A stretch of 64,000 bases of DNA from NCBI GenBank assembly GCA_956465555.1, contig OY101117.1:2790001-2854000 (forward strand), in the 5' to 3' direction. Each line of letters begins with the position of its first letter. Position 1 is the first letter of the stretch. Source of the DNA: Nitzschia sp. pyKryTriq1. Lineage: Eukaryota; Bacillariophyta; Bacillariophyceae; Bacillariales; Bacillariaceae. Position numbers and translations under genes: made by a program. The notes below the pieces were generated by a model. The model was not told where the DNA came from. It did no database searches and saw only the letters and a list, made by a program, of their open reading frames with translations. This document shows, piece after piece, positions 1 to 10,478 of the stretch.

Positions 1-2
1 AG

Positions 3-1422
3 ACAAAGCAGGTCCCTCCTCTGAAACAACAACAAAGCATCATCGAGGAGAAGAAGGAGAAGAAGAAGGAGAAGGCGGCATTGTCGTCAGCAATCAAAGC
101 GCCACCCAGAAGGCACGCCGCACATCATGATAATAATAATAGCAATGCTGGACGTGCTCCAGTTTGGTTCATGGCCTTTCTGGGGGCGGCCGGGGTATTT
201 TCCATGTACCTCACTGTCACACACGAGGTATCGCCAGAACAACGCCAACGACGAAGCGACAAAAATGCCGTGCTACAGTGGAGACGATCGGCGCAGGTCA
301 GGTGTCAAAGATTTGTCGATACGATTCTCCACAACAACGGCGACGACTTGTTAGCTCCAAACACTCAACAGAAAAAGGAACGGATCGATCAGTGGGCCCT
401 TCAAAAAGTTCAATTTCCAAACGACACTACTGCTGAACAACAACAACAACAACACTCACAACAACCGTTTCATCACTCGGAGCTGCTACTATCAGAGGAC
501 ACATCATCTTGCAAGCACGTCTTTATCGATCTAGACAGTGGGAAAGGTGATGCCTTGGGAGCATGGATGGAATTGGCACTGGATGTCTGCACTCCTGTTT
601 GGCACTACCAACAGCCCGACCTTCCATGGATGCAACCCGAAATGTCTCGACCTCGATTCGACGTCGAGACACTTCAACTGTCGACGAGTAGTAATATCAA
701 TGGTGGTGATGGCAACCCATCATCATCGGATCATTCTTATTTATTGCCAGCCAGTCGGTTTCGTCAATTTCTTCATTCATGGTTGTGGAGGAACGATAAG
801 AAGTCCCTGATCTTCCCCGAAGATATTTGTATTCTCGGAATGGAAAACAATCATCGTCAGTGGACGGCAAGATTGCATGCGCTCGAAACGTTTGTTGCTG
901 GGATACGGCCACCGATTTTTCGGACCTTTCACATTGTTTCCGAGGAGGCTGCTACCGGCACAGGGGAAGACGCACACCCATTAGCCAAGGTGAGTTTTCG
1001 TTGCCGTTGTCGTCGTTTATCTGGAAATAAGCTTTGTCCTGTAGACGACTATCCGACTCATGCTCCTCATTGTCTATATTCCACGTCTTTTTGAACAGAA
1101 CATGGATGGGCAGACAGTGACATCATCTGAAAGACTGGCAAGGATTTTGAGGCAAGTCATGCTTCCTTTACTCCCAAAGTCTGCCAAACAAAACGGATCA
1201 GGCGGTCTCCTGATGATTCGGGTTGACTTGGACAGTAGTAGTGCTGTTCGAATATTGCAAGGTACAGTGACTATGCAAGTACTTTGCGATCTCCGTCGAC
1301 GGGGGACTAGCGTTTTAGTCCTGCTCGACTTAGGTGGCGATGTCTTTGATTTTCAAGAGCGGCAAAAGACCATCACCACGCTCGAAGAATGTGGAATAGT
1401 ATTCGAACATTTGAACAAGTAG
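3..1422 (+). CDS. Membrane-anchored FkbM-like methyltransferase-fold protein, 5' end missing
   Basis: The frame is open to the left edge without an ATG before the Ala/Pro-rich stretch at 81, so the start lies outside the window. Exon 1 runs to 989 and ends AAG|GTGAGT. A 109-bp intron (990-1098, acceptor TTGAACAG) leads to exon 2 (1099-1422), phase 0. One hydrophobic helix (WFMAFLGAAGVFSMYLTV) near the N-terminus suggests a type II membrane protein with a lumenal domain. That domain has VFIDLDSGKGDALG, like the SAM-binding motif of FkbM methyltransferases, then ILGMENN, and in exon 2 LLMIRVDLDSSSAVRILQG, which sits where FkbM proteins have the conserved D-x-E-G-x-E-x-x-x-L segment. The acidic/Gly residues are only partly kept, so catalysis is uncertain. 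The family call is inference from motif order; the exon structure is read directly. Confidence 0.6.
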
Positions 1423-1583
1423 ACTATTATAATATTGAACTTTCGCCAGTCGCGATTCTTTTTTTCGAGTCACCTTTAACAAAAAGCTTCACCCTACTTT
1501 TCTACTTTAACGATACATTACCAAATCTGGCGCACAAATCGCCCAATGCCTCCAGAGATTGATGGTCTAGGTCAAATCCATGA

Positions 1584-3578
1584 GACTGCAAGTACCTAGC
1601 TAAGAATGGATCCATTGATGCACTATTTTTTCTACAACTACTGATTCCCATCATGGATCCCTGCCACTCTGGGATTGAATGCGACAGTCGCATGCCGTTC
1701 CATTCAAATGTGTTGCGTTGGTCCAATATATATGCACACATGCATTTCAACACTGATGCCACTGTTGGGCATCAATTCAAAGTACTACAATTAACTGAGC
1801 TAATAAAGTTCGATGGAATCATAATTCGAAATGGTGTTCTTGGCGGTCATGTGTCTTTTCATTTGCGTTGGGATCTTACTGATTCATGTTACGACGCCAT
1901 CATTGCAAAGGCTTTGCCCTATCATCGCTTTCTTCAAATCAAGGCTGCGTACAAACTTTGCATTAACGAAGCAAAGCTACCGAAAACCCATCCGAGCTAC
2001 GATCCCGCCTACAAGTTCGAGTATATTTACCGCACGATGTGCAACAATTGCAACTGGGTCTCGAAAAAGGCGTGCGATGACCTCTGCGGCGACGAGACCA
2101 CTTGGGCGTTCAATGGCTATGGAGAGGCCGACAGTGGTCTCTGCGGCCTCATCCTTGGCAAGCCAGGCGTGACGAAAGGCGGCCAACTGAATCTCCTGAG
2201 CGATACAGACAGACTTCGGCCACGAGCTGTCATGTCACGTCACAACTGCCATGGATTCAATTTTGATTGGAACGAAAATTGCATGGGACCCAATGAGGTC
2301 CGTACATTGATGGGGATGATTCGTCCCCACATCGGCCCGGGAAAATTGTGGGCTACGGAGCCTCATTCGGTGTGGGACAATTTCTTCGCGTCCAACAAAA
2401 TATTAGATTGGATGGGCGAGGAAGGGTTTGGGATGACGGCCACCAACAGGCGTGACCGTTTGCTCCAGGGTGTGCCATCAAAATACATGCAAAAGATGAA
2501 GACTACGACCGACGGAAGATCAAAAGTGGCAAGATTCAATAAGCCAATCACAGCTGTGAAAGTTGTCCCCGCCCAAAATGGCAAAAAGAAATACGAAAGG
2601 GTACACGTGACGATGCAATCAACATCAAGTTGCAACTTTGCCACAGTAAATTCGCTTTGCGAAGTCAAATTGATGGTTGCTCCAAGAGAGCGTGGGAAGG
2701 GCGAGAACAAGCGCCATTGGGGCATTGAAATGAACGAAGCCCGTGCAACTTATCTACCACTGTACGGCGTCATCGATACGATTGACTACTTTGCGAAAGA
2801 GGCACGAGTTCGGTACATTACTAATAAATACTGGCATTCGCCAGTCAACCACGCAAAAGGCATCATTACTGCTGTTGCGTACGACATGTACAAAGAAATC
2901 GCCGAGGGGAAATTAGACCCAAGATTGAAAGTGGAAGGAATTGTGTCCTACCATAAATTTCGTGACCTACTGTCCCTTCAAATGATCAATTATGATCCCA
3001 AGAACCATCTTTACCCAGGCGATAACAAGGCAAGGGAATGTACGCAAATGAATGTCGCACGTCGAGCAAAGTTCAAGCGTGTGACACCCGGGGACGATTG
3101 TGCATCTGCCAAGAAGGTCACGTTGGAGTCCACGAAACGATTGAAATTTGGGGATAACACAACCCCAATCCGACTTTGCGGGGATCTGGACGAATTCACT
3201 AGCCACTGCAAATCACTAATAACTTCTGGAGGGAATACTGGGAAGTCCAAGTCTGGTTGGAAGTGCGCATTTTGTGGGGAACAAACGTGGACCAAATGTG
3301 GGAAGTGCGTTGACGCCGAAGGCAAGCACCCCCCGCTTCACTTTTTCCCAAAAAAGGGCGATTCGAACGGAAAAACATGCTTTATTGACTACCACAATGA
3401 CATGTGCTTTGGCCTAGGAAAAAAGGACGGGACTAGATATGGAATTACGGCAGAGAAGGATTGGCTGCCGAGCACAGAGCAAGGAAAAGCCCATCAAAGA
3501 ATTTATATGAGGAAAGCGATTGATCTTGTTTCTCCCAAGAGACTAGACACGCAATTCCAGCAACCGAATAGCAATTAG
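1584..3578 (+). mobile_element. piggyBac-type DNA transposase (PGBD4-like) coding region
   Basis: From the first ATG (1653) the frame encodes 641 aa with the DDE_Tnp_1_7 layout: an N-terminal helix region with the LRWDL and RFLQIK motifs (about 65-100), then GDETTWAF, KPGVTKGGQ, RPRAVMSRH, WDNFFASNKIL and GVIDTIDYF. The piggyBac acid triad is present as D147, D242 and D375 (with D378). A Cys-rich tail (about 537-590, CAFC...CGKC...H) matches the C-terminal zinc-binding domain. The frame is already open at 1584, and the residues just before the first ATG (FFLQLLIPI) look like family sequence, so the true N-terminus is probably an upstream exon or is lost. I found no convincing terminal inverted repeats or TTAA target duplication. 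It may be an element remnant or a domesticated copy; the reading frame itself is clean. Confidence 0.8.
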
Positions 3579-4241
3579 ATACTACTCTAGAGAGAGTAGA
3601 CTACTCTACTACTCTAGAGTAGAGTAGAGCTTGCTCGTACCACTGGTGCAGAGAGCTTACTACTCTAGTATCTACTAGTACAACTACTACTACTACTCTA
3701 GAGTACTGTACTACTACTGTACTACTACTCTACTCTAGTACTGTAGAGCTAGCTCCTACTGCAAAAGGACCGTTCAGGTACTGGTACTCTCTACGGTACT
3801 TGTAGTAGAGTAGATGATAGAGACAACACGGCAACTACCGTACCGGGATAGGAAAACCTTGGAAATTGTGTCAACAATCATTGTAGTCGAAGATACGAAT
3901 CACAGTAGTCTAAAACATGTACAGGTCTACGTGTTTTGGTACTTATGGTCTGAATCGGGGGTTCTCACCCCGGTTGCGGGCGCCGTGACGAAGCGATAGG
4001 ACACAGACCGTCTACCAGTCTACCAGGGGGAGCGAGACAACTGATGCATGACCCACTGCGGGGGGAGTGAACAGACCCATCTGCGTATGCGTTCGTACTG
4101 TATGTATCATTTTTGTCTTCATTGACCATTGAACATGAGATTATTGTTCTCCTCTCAGGGGATACAGCCTTACGACGCCTAGAAACACAGGGCAGGTGCA
4201 GAGATCTTGAAATTCAGGCGGATCGACAACATCGCTAGCGT
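3579..4241. repeat. Gene-free spacer with CTAGAG-rich simple repeat
   Basis: About 3579-3810 is a low-complexity mix of CTACTCTAGAG, AGTAGAG and TACTACTA words, many of them palindromic around CTCTAGAG or ACTAGT. The same vocabulary recurs near 27100, 32330, 41650 and 55130. The remainder to 4241 has no convincing gene; a 61-codon frame at 3814 has no recognisable content. It is the 3' flank of the transposase and the upstream region of HCF101. Confidence 0.6.
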
Positions 4242-6420
4242 TTGAGGCTGATGAGATCGAAACTCCAAAATCTTCCTCGTCGGTGGAGGGGCAACCTTCC
4301 AGACGCCCTTCCAGGCGCCCTTCCCTCTCTTCGAATGAGGAATTTTCATTTCATGGGAATAATTTCGTCATTTCCGAGTCCTATCAGGTATCCTTCTTTT
4401 GATCCTTCTTCCGGGCGACGAACTGATGGTTTTCTGCATTCACAACGACGACTTTTCCATAGAATACCTGGTACATCGACTCGCGACATGGCGGACATTG
4501 AGGATCGAGTGAGTTCCCACGTTGGTGTGTCCGTCAAGGATCCCGAAATCAACTTGCCCCTGAAAGAACTGGGATGGGTGAACAGGCGCCTCGCTGTATC
4601 GAAAGATGGGACCGTTCAGCTCCTGCTGAAAGTTCCGACCCTTCTACATCCCTCGCTCGATCAGCTGAAAGAACTTGTGAAGGATGCAGCTGAAAAAGAA
4701 ATCAAGATATGTCTTTCAGAAAAAGGGTTGACTGATGCTGCAGGAAGCACAATGGTAAACGTCGAAGCCATTGCCAACAAACCGATTCCATTTGCAAGCG
4801 GGGGGGGCGAAGATCCTGCCGAGATTGAATCAAGACTCGGACCCGGTCTTGTCAGTGTGGCTCATTGTTTGGCGGTGTACAGTTGCAAAGTGAGTGGGTT
4901 GACTGCTACTCGTATGTCGCCGTTTTTTGGGTCGCGTCTATGTGCTTCTAAAAATTGTTCGTATCGTCAATATTAGGGTGGCGTGGGAAAATCGACCGTG
5001 GCGGTAAATTTGGCGTACGAACTTGCCCGACTCGGAGGAAGAGTGGGATTGCTTGACCTTGACGTGTATGGGCCATCGCTTCCCGTTCTCGTCAAACCTG
5101 ACGATCTTTCCGTTAGGGGATCTCCTCTCGGTAAAGGTATGGTATACCCAATTGAACACAAGGGAGTCAAGCTTTTGTCTCTTGGGTATGTATCTTCCAA
5201 GGTACGTATTCGCTGATCCTCCACCGACATTACTTCATCGACGCCCATTATCTTTACACAACAACATTCAAATAATAAATGACTGTGCTATACAGAGTGG
5301 TGTTCCCGGTAGTGGCCAGGATGGTGGTGCCGCTGTGCTGCGTGGTCCCATGGCGGGGAAAGTTGTAACACAATTGTGAGTTTAATAGTACCAGGATGAT
5401 TCGAACCGGGCAATGCGCGACCTTTGGTTTCTCACCCGCTGAAAAGATTGAAAGGGACGGATTGGGGGGACCTTGATGTACTCATTTTGGATATGCCACC
5501 TGGAACCGGAGACGTACAACTCACATTGTTGCAAGATCTTGATCTGAGTGGGGCTGTGGGAGTGACAACGCCATCCAAGCTGGCAATCGCCGATGCTCGG
5601 AAAGGTATTGCAATGTTTTCAGAATTGGGCGTTCCGACAATCGCCATGGTCGAGAACATGTCATATTTCGAGGTAAGTAATGCGGTTTCTCATGTGCCCA
5701 TTCATAAGTCTGCGCTCCTCACCTCAGAGACTATGCGCTCCTCACATTCAGTGCGAAGGTGGCACAAAGCACTATCCGTTTGGGAAGGGCTTTAAGACCT
5801 TTATGGAGGACGTTGAGATCGGGAACATGAACAGAGAAAATGTGTGTCAGTTGCCAATTTCGTCCGCAGCAAATGATGCGAATGATGTAGGTATCCCTTT
5901 GAGTTTGTCGAGACCTGAGGCAGCTAGAAGTGAGTTGGAGGCTTTGTCACGGCTCGCTCGAATTGTATCGAAGGAGCTATTGACGTTACCCTTTCGACCG
6001 GAGAACAGCAGCGGCTCAGTATCGTTTGAGGACAACTCCGAGACGTTTGAGCTTTCGTCCATTCAACTCAGTTTGGATGGTGATGCCTTCTTGATTCGTG
6101 CATTTTCAGAGAACGGAGCCGTGCAAAAGCGTTTCCCCCCGAAAGATCTACGACGTCGAGACCCAAAGACGGGTTCGATACTCGAAGAGTTAAGGGAGGA
6201 GGAGGACAAACCTCCTGTGAAGTCAAAGCTTGGGATGGTGGAAATTCACCGCGCAGGTGCCATGAAAGATACCGGCAAGGATGTTCCTGAAAGTGTGGCG
6301 AAGAAATCAAAGGTTGGATACGAAGTTACCTGGAGTGATGGTGCCAAGTACATTTACTCAAAACGAGCCATCGTGCTGGCTGCTGGAGGCAAGGTTGATA
6401 AGCAGCAGATTCATGAGTAA
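4242..6420 (+). CDS. HCF101: HCF101/MRP-family Fe-S cluster carrier P-loop ATPase
   Basis: Five exons, 615 aa: 4242-4889, 4977-5201, 5296-5375, 5447-5672 and 5752-6420, with GT-AG introns of 87, 94, 71 and 79 bp. The joins restore family sequence each time, for example CKGGVGKST across the first junction and TQLLKGTDWGDLD across the third. Domains in order: a DUF59/MIP18-type domain (about 85-180), an Mrp/NBP35 ATPase with the deviant Walker A CKGGVGKST, LDLDVYGPSLP, VLILDMPPGTGD and VVENMSYFE...CEGGTKHYPFGKG, then a C-terminal DUF971 domain (VTWSDGAKYIY). This three-domain order is typical of HCF101, which assembles or transfers 4Fe-4S clusters (photosystem I in plants). The 80-residue leader is Arg-rich and gives no clear bipartite plastid signal, so a mitochondrial location is possible. 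A second in-frame Met lies at 4350. Confidence 0.92.
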
Positions 6421-6824
6421 CCCGGCAGTTGAAGCGAATGAATTGGTACATGTTGTAGAACTACAAAGTGCTCTACCGTGGAAGTAATCCAATTTAATTG
6501 CGAAGGGGTGTAGCCTTTTATTCTACTATACATTTACACATCTAAACCCGCAGGTGTCTTGGCAGGGTGACAGTCGCTGTCCAGGATACCCAAGTCTTTC
6601 AATCAAAAATTAGGGTGGTGAAAGTAATTAAATTGCGAATGCCTCGCACATAGCGACATTGCCATGCCAATCGAGATCCGATTGGTGGAATGAATGAATC
6701 AACAAGAATGGTCGTAACATAGTATGCCCAACCCGAGCAGAGCTTCTGCAACAGGCTTTAAAGATAGCGCGCGCGAGAGAGATGAGTTTCATAGATGTGC
6801 GTGCATTGAAACCGAATCATCTCT
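6421..6824. other. Spacer between convergent genes
   Basis: About 400 bp between the HCF101 stop and the stop of the minus-strand CCCH gene. It holds the two 3' UTRs, including a short GCGCGCGAGAGA purine run near 6767. I see no gene or RNA in it. Confidence 0.5.
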
Positions 6825-8624
6825 TCATGGTAGATAGAGACCCACATTTGATGCTGCATGTGGGGAGGTAGGAGATGGAGGAGTTTGAACAAGTGATTGA
6901 GCGTTTTCTTGGAGAGGCCGTCCACCATGACCAGTGCCATGCCAATGAAGGAAATCGTCGTCACTTGTCGATCCTTGCCGTTTCTGAAACCCATCACTTG
7001 TCTGGTAGTGAGCGTTTGATCGATTTCGAGAGTCGGGCCTGACAAGTCCAAGAACTCGATCATCAGCGGTAGCATGATCATAATACCCAGCAGGCGCTGA
7101 ATATTGGTTGGTATGATAGAGCCTCGCGTCTCCCGGGGTATCGGGTGATTGGACATTGTCCTTTATGGGATACTCAAGAGGGCGCATTTGTGGCGTGGAC
7201 ATATGCGATGAGTGTAGGGAATGTTCGTCGTAGTAACCTTCGTAATGCTCCCCGGCAGCCTCTTCCGGGGTATCCAGCATTGTTAACAAGGCCGATGTCA
7301 TCATGGATAGACCATCGTCCTCCTCGGCGCCCGAATGCTGTCTCCGCCTGACTCCTTGAGGCATTCTGCCACGAACCATGGGAGAGCGCTGGTTCTCATG
7401 TGATCTGTAATGACCAGACCCATCATGATGCTGATCATCTTCACGACCGTGATAACTTGAGGAAGGCAGCGCATTGTATTCAAAAGAATTTGACCTTTTT
7501 GCGCGCCAAGTCGGTCCACCTAGACCTTGAACATGTGTTGACGAGAGGCTTCGACCAGGAGCTTGAGGAGCGTCATAGTATACACTGCCGTTTTCGCTGG
7601 CATTGCTTGAGATAGACCCCACTCGAGGAAGGGGCACGTTGGGATCCCCGAGGTTTTGTACATAAACTGTTCGACCTGCTTGGACAACATGCTGGCGACC
7701 GCTGCCATCGGCAATGTTGAATGCACCAAGGCTGTTGCTGCTGTTATTTCTTCTCGGTCGATTCCATAGAGAGCTCGACGATGACTCGCCGTGAGAGCCC
7801 ATCATGTCCATGTTAGACATCGCCGTATCGTAGGAGGACGCAATGGAGGGTGTGGAGCTTGAGGCAGCAACATCTCGGCTGTGGCCGAGGGGTCTGCTTG
7901 CGCTTGGTGCGTAGATCACACCCTCTGAACTGCCTTGAGATACAGGTATAACTTGGGTAGATCCATCGATGGACAGGAATGTTAGCGTTCCATCTGTTAC
8001 CACAAAGTGTCCCTGCTGGTATGCAGCAGGTAATTGGGTCACGTAATGAATCTTGTGCATGTCATTGGAACCTTGTTGCACAGGAGCGTGCTGCCTGCGC
8101 TCTTCTCCAGTGCTGCTCGTAGGTCTCCGGTCGTGATAGTTAAGCGGATGGTGATAGCGACACGTTGATCCGTACTTGCAGCGACCATTCTTCAGGAAGA
8201 AGATGCAGTTCGGTTCGTCGGGTCTTTGAGGGAGTACCTGCGTGGTAGACTCTCCCCCAGCGCTGTTCCACATCATTTGTGGAGAGTCATTCTTCCTGCC
8301 TCCACCGTTTAGCATTGAGTTCCCGTTCAGCGGTGAACTAGACATTTCAGACTGAGGCGGGTGGTTGAACTTGCAGCTCTGTCCAAACTTGCACGTTCCG
8401 TGTTTCATGTAGTACTGGCAAATTGGTTCGTTCGGACGCACAGGAAACAAGGGTTCGGTAGGATCCAGAGGCATCTTCATACCACCTCCGGTCTGGACAT
8501 TCGAGGGGTGGTTGTACTTGCACGAAGCCCCGTATTTACACCGCCCTGTTCGAAGGTAGTCTCTACAGTCTTCCGCCGTTACCTCCGCAGGCTTCCTCTG
8601 CGGGAAAGGGGAAGAGACCGACAT
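6825..8624 (-). CDS. CCCH-type zinc-finger RNA-binding protein (three fingers)
   Basis: An uninterrupted minus-strand frame with three C-x8-C-x5-C-x3-H fingers near the N-terminus: CRDYLRTGRCKYGASCKYNH, a second starting CQYYMKHGTCKFGQSC and a third starting CIFFLKNGRCKYGSTC. Each is preceded by an RPxEP-type linker, as in plant CCCH proteins of the ZFN/HUA1 class that bind RNA or single-stranded DNA. The remaining two thirds is low-complexity (Ser, His, Gly, Asn), probably disordered, with no further domain. I chose the ATG at 8624 (MSVSSPF) because it directly precedes the fingers. The frame stays open to an ATG at 8798, which would add 58 residues of less protein-like sequence. Role inferred: post-transcriptional regulation. 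Confidence 0.85.
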   Translation of the reverse strand: MSVSSPFPQRKPAEVTAEDCRDYLRTGRCKYGASCKYNHPSNVQTGGGMKMPLDPTEPLFPVRPNEPICQYYMKHGTCKFGQSCKFNHPPQSEMSSSPLNGNSMLNGGGRKNDSPQMMWNSAGGESTTQVLPQRPDEPNCIFFLKNGRCKYGSTCRYHHPLNYHDRRPTSSTGEERRQHAPVQQGSNDMHKIHYVTQLPAAYQQGHFVVTDGTLTFLSIDGSTQVIPVSQGSSEGVIYAPSASRPLGHSRDVAASSSTPSIASSYDTAMSNMDMMGSHGESSSSSLWNRPRRNNSSNSLGAFNIADGSGRQHVVQAGRTVYVQNLGDPNVPLPRVGSISSNASENGSVYYDAPQAPGRSLSSTHVQGLGGPTWRAKRSNSFEYNALPSSSYHGREDDQHHDGSGHYRSHENQRSPMVRGRMPQGVRRRQHSGAEEDDGLSMMTSALLTMLDTPEEAAGEHYEGYYDEHSLHSSHMSTPQMRPLEYPIKDNVQSPDTPGDARLYHTNQYSAPAGYYDHATADDRVLGLVRPDSRNRSNAHYQTSDGFQKRQGSTSDDDFLHWHGTGHGGRPLQENAQSLVQTPPSPTSPHAASNVGLYLP

Positions 8625-8799
8625 GGTTTCTGCTTTTGCTTTGTGTTCAAACCAAATCACGCCCCTTCCCAGCACACCGTAACAACAGCGTAGCCCTCCT
8701 ATGTCACCCCGTTCTGCTCGCTTTCTAATCGCAGTGTTGTGTCCCGATCGAACAGTCAAGGCGAATCTTCCTGCGTGGATTTGCAGAGATGATTTCACA

Positions 8800-10478
8800 C
8801 AGGAGACCAGAAAGCATTCCTATCGTGTGCTTCACACGAACGAAACAGATGATCCCGGATATCTTAACGGTAGATCACCCAACAGTTTTCAGATTAACAC
8901 AACAGCTGCCTTGAACCCAAACTAACGTGTTGCTCTTGTCGTCTACAGTCGAAATGATGCTCGCAAGAGTATTGGTAGTACCGGTAATAGTAAAAGGACG
9001 CCTCTCAACGGGTGGGAGCGAGAGGGTGCAATGCAAATTCTGCCGAAAGAGAAGGATCGATGATGATGAGGGATTCTCGAAAATCGGAGCAAATTACTTC
9101 TTCGGAACCGTGGAAAACACAAACCACACCGACCGGAACGACGCAGAAAGGAACAGAAATAACCGCTACTTAACGATCCAAAGCAAAGACAACCCGTTAG
9201 ATACCGCGGGATGATGTCGTCGCCTGTTGGCGGGAGCCATTACCATTAAATAAAATGCTGCAACGTCGATTTGGAATGACACAAAATGGGCCAATCAAAA
9301 ATGATTCTGGACTGCCTCCGCCCAAAAAAGAAAGGAGCGCTCCGTCGTCGTCGGCTTCATCATTCGCACGGCTGAAAAAGATGAGAGGGTTTGCCACCAA
9401 GCAACCCGAAACACGAGAAAAATGACGCTCTTTCGATGGCTTCCTTTTACCGACCCAACGCAGCGCTGAAACATGCGAAATTCGAAATCATCAACAACAA
9501 ATGAAATAACGTGGACTCACCAGAAGGAGCAGTGGATTTTCCTTCAACTTTTGACTTTGGATCTTGGAACGATGATCCTGTCGCAGAGGCGCTGTAGTGC
9601 CCTTTGGCGCGTTGCGGCAGATGGTTTCGGCTTTTCGTTGCTGTCGTGTGGAAGAAGGAAACAAGCGAGGGGGAACCCATTTTAGTCGAAAAATGCACGC
9701 TGCGGTACCATGCATGCATACGGTACAGTACCAGGTACTTGTATCCCCAAGCAAATGGTGCCAAGAGATACTGCGGTTATGTACAAGTACCTGGTACCTG
9801 GTAGACCTACCGGTAGGTACCACCGTACCGGTACTACTCGCTCGGTGCAGTTGCGAAATTGAAAATGATGTAGCCCCGCCCGTTGACATGCGTGGCAGGG
9901 GCTACTTGTACCGGTACACGTGCCATCATGTGCATTCTCCGCTAAAGGTCGCTTCGCGCGCGGCAGCTGGCGAGTCCTGATGACGATGCTTCTTCGTCAA
10001 GGACGAAACAGCTCATCAACAGGTCTAATAGCATCTTAACTTCAACAAGGCTTAACCTCGCTTGGCGAAGGCCCCATTATTGCAGAGAACAATAATCGTT
10101 ACCCTTCTATAATTATATAAGCCCCTATTCAAACGATAATTATATTATTCTTCGATACTCATATGCCCCAGGCGGCGTCGAGCACCCGGAGGCGCGACAC
10201 GGTAGCCATCGGCTAGGTGGCGGAGGACAGACGCGAATAATTTTGGGGAGAACACGCTGTCATACCCGCCGGTATGTACCCGTACGGTATGATACATCAA
10301 TACTTGTACAGCCTCGCTGCTCCATGAGTGGTTTCTCTCTGTTCTCCCACCTCCCGCACCCACCACGATCCCTCTTTCCGGGTGCGGCTCAAAGCTCAAA
10401 AAGAAACCAATAATCAATCCACTTTGGGTTTCGGGTTGGTAGTATCTAATAGAAAGCGCCATTGAAAGGTTTGAAGAA
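8800..10478. other. Long spacer with GTAC-rich repeats and one doubtful small gene
   Basis: This 1.7-kb stretch separates the CCCH gene from the aquaporin gene. Around 9700-9850 and 9905-9925 it is rich in GTACC, GGTACC and ACCGGT palindromes. A possible small spliced gene is listed separately at 9198-9680. On the plus strand a 56-codon frame (9255-9425, starting MLQRRFGMTQ) is complete but unrecognised. The stretch 10080-10470 has AT-rich patches and is probably the aquaporin promoter. Confidence 0.4.
9198..9680 (-). CDS. Doubtful small two-exon protein, unknown function
   Basis: On the minus strand a frame from the ATG at 9680 (MGSPSLVSFFHTTATKSRN) has an Arg/Ser/Thr-rich, acid-poor start like a mitochondrial presequence. 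It reaches a clean donor (G|GTGAGT, about 9524). About 57 bp further on lies a TTTCAG acceptor, and splicing there joins to a frame that stays open to 9197. The intron would be shorter than every other intron in the window, and the second exon reads poorly as protein. The plus-strand frame at 9255-9425 overlaps it and is an alternative. I recognise no domain in either. Low confidence. Confidence 0.2.

Noticed and set aside
1502-1762. 86-codon minus-strand frame with protein-like ending
   Set aside because: It overlaps the start of the transposase frame on the other strand, has no domain and no supporting splice or neighbour.
5388-5440. tRNA-like GATTCGAACC in an HCF101 intron
   Set aside because: Only a T-arm-like stretch matches; no acceptor stem, D arm or anticodon arm can be paired, and the intron is just 71 bp.
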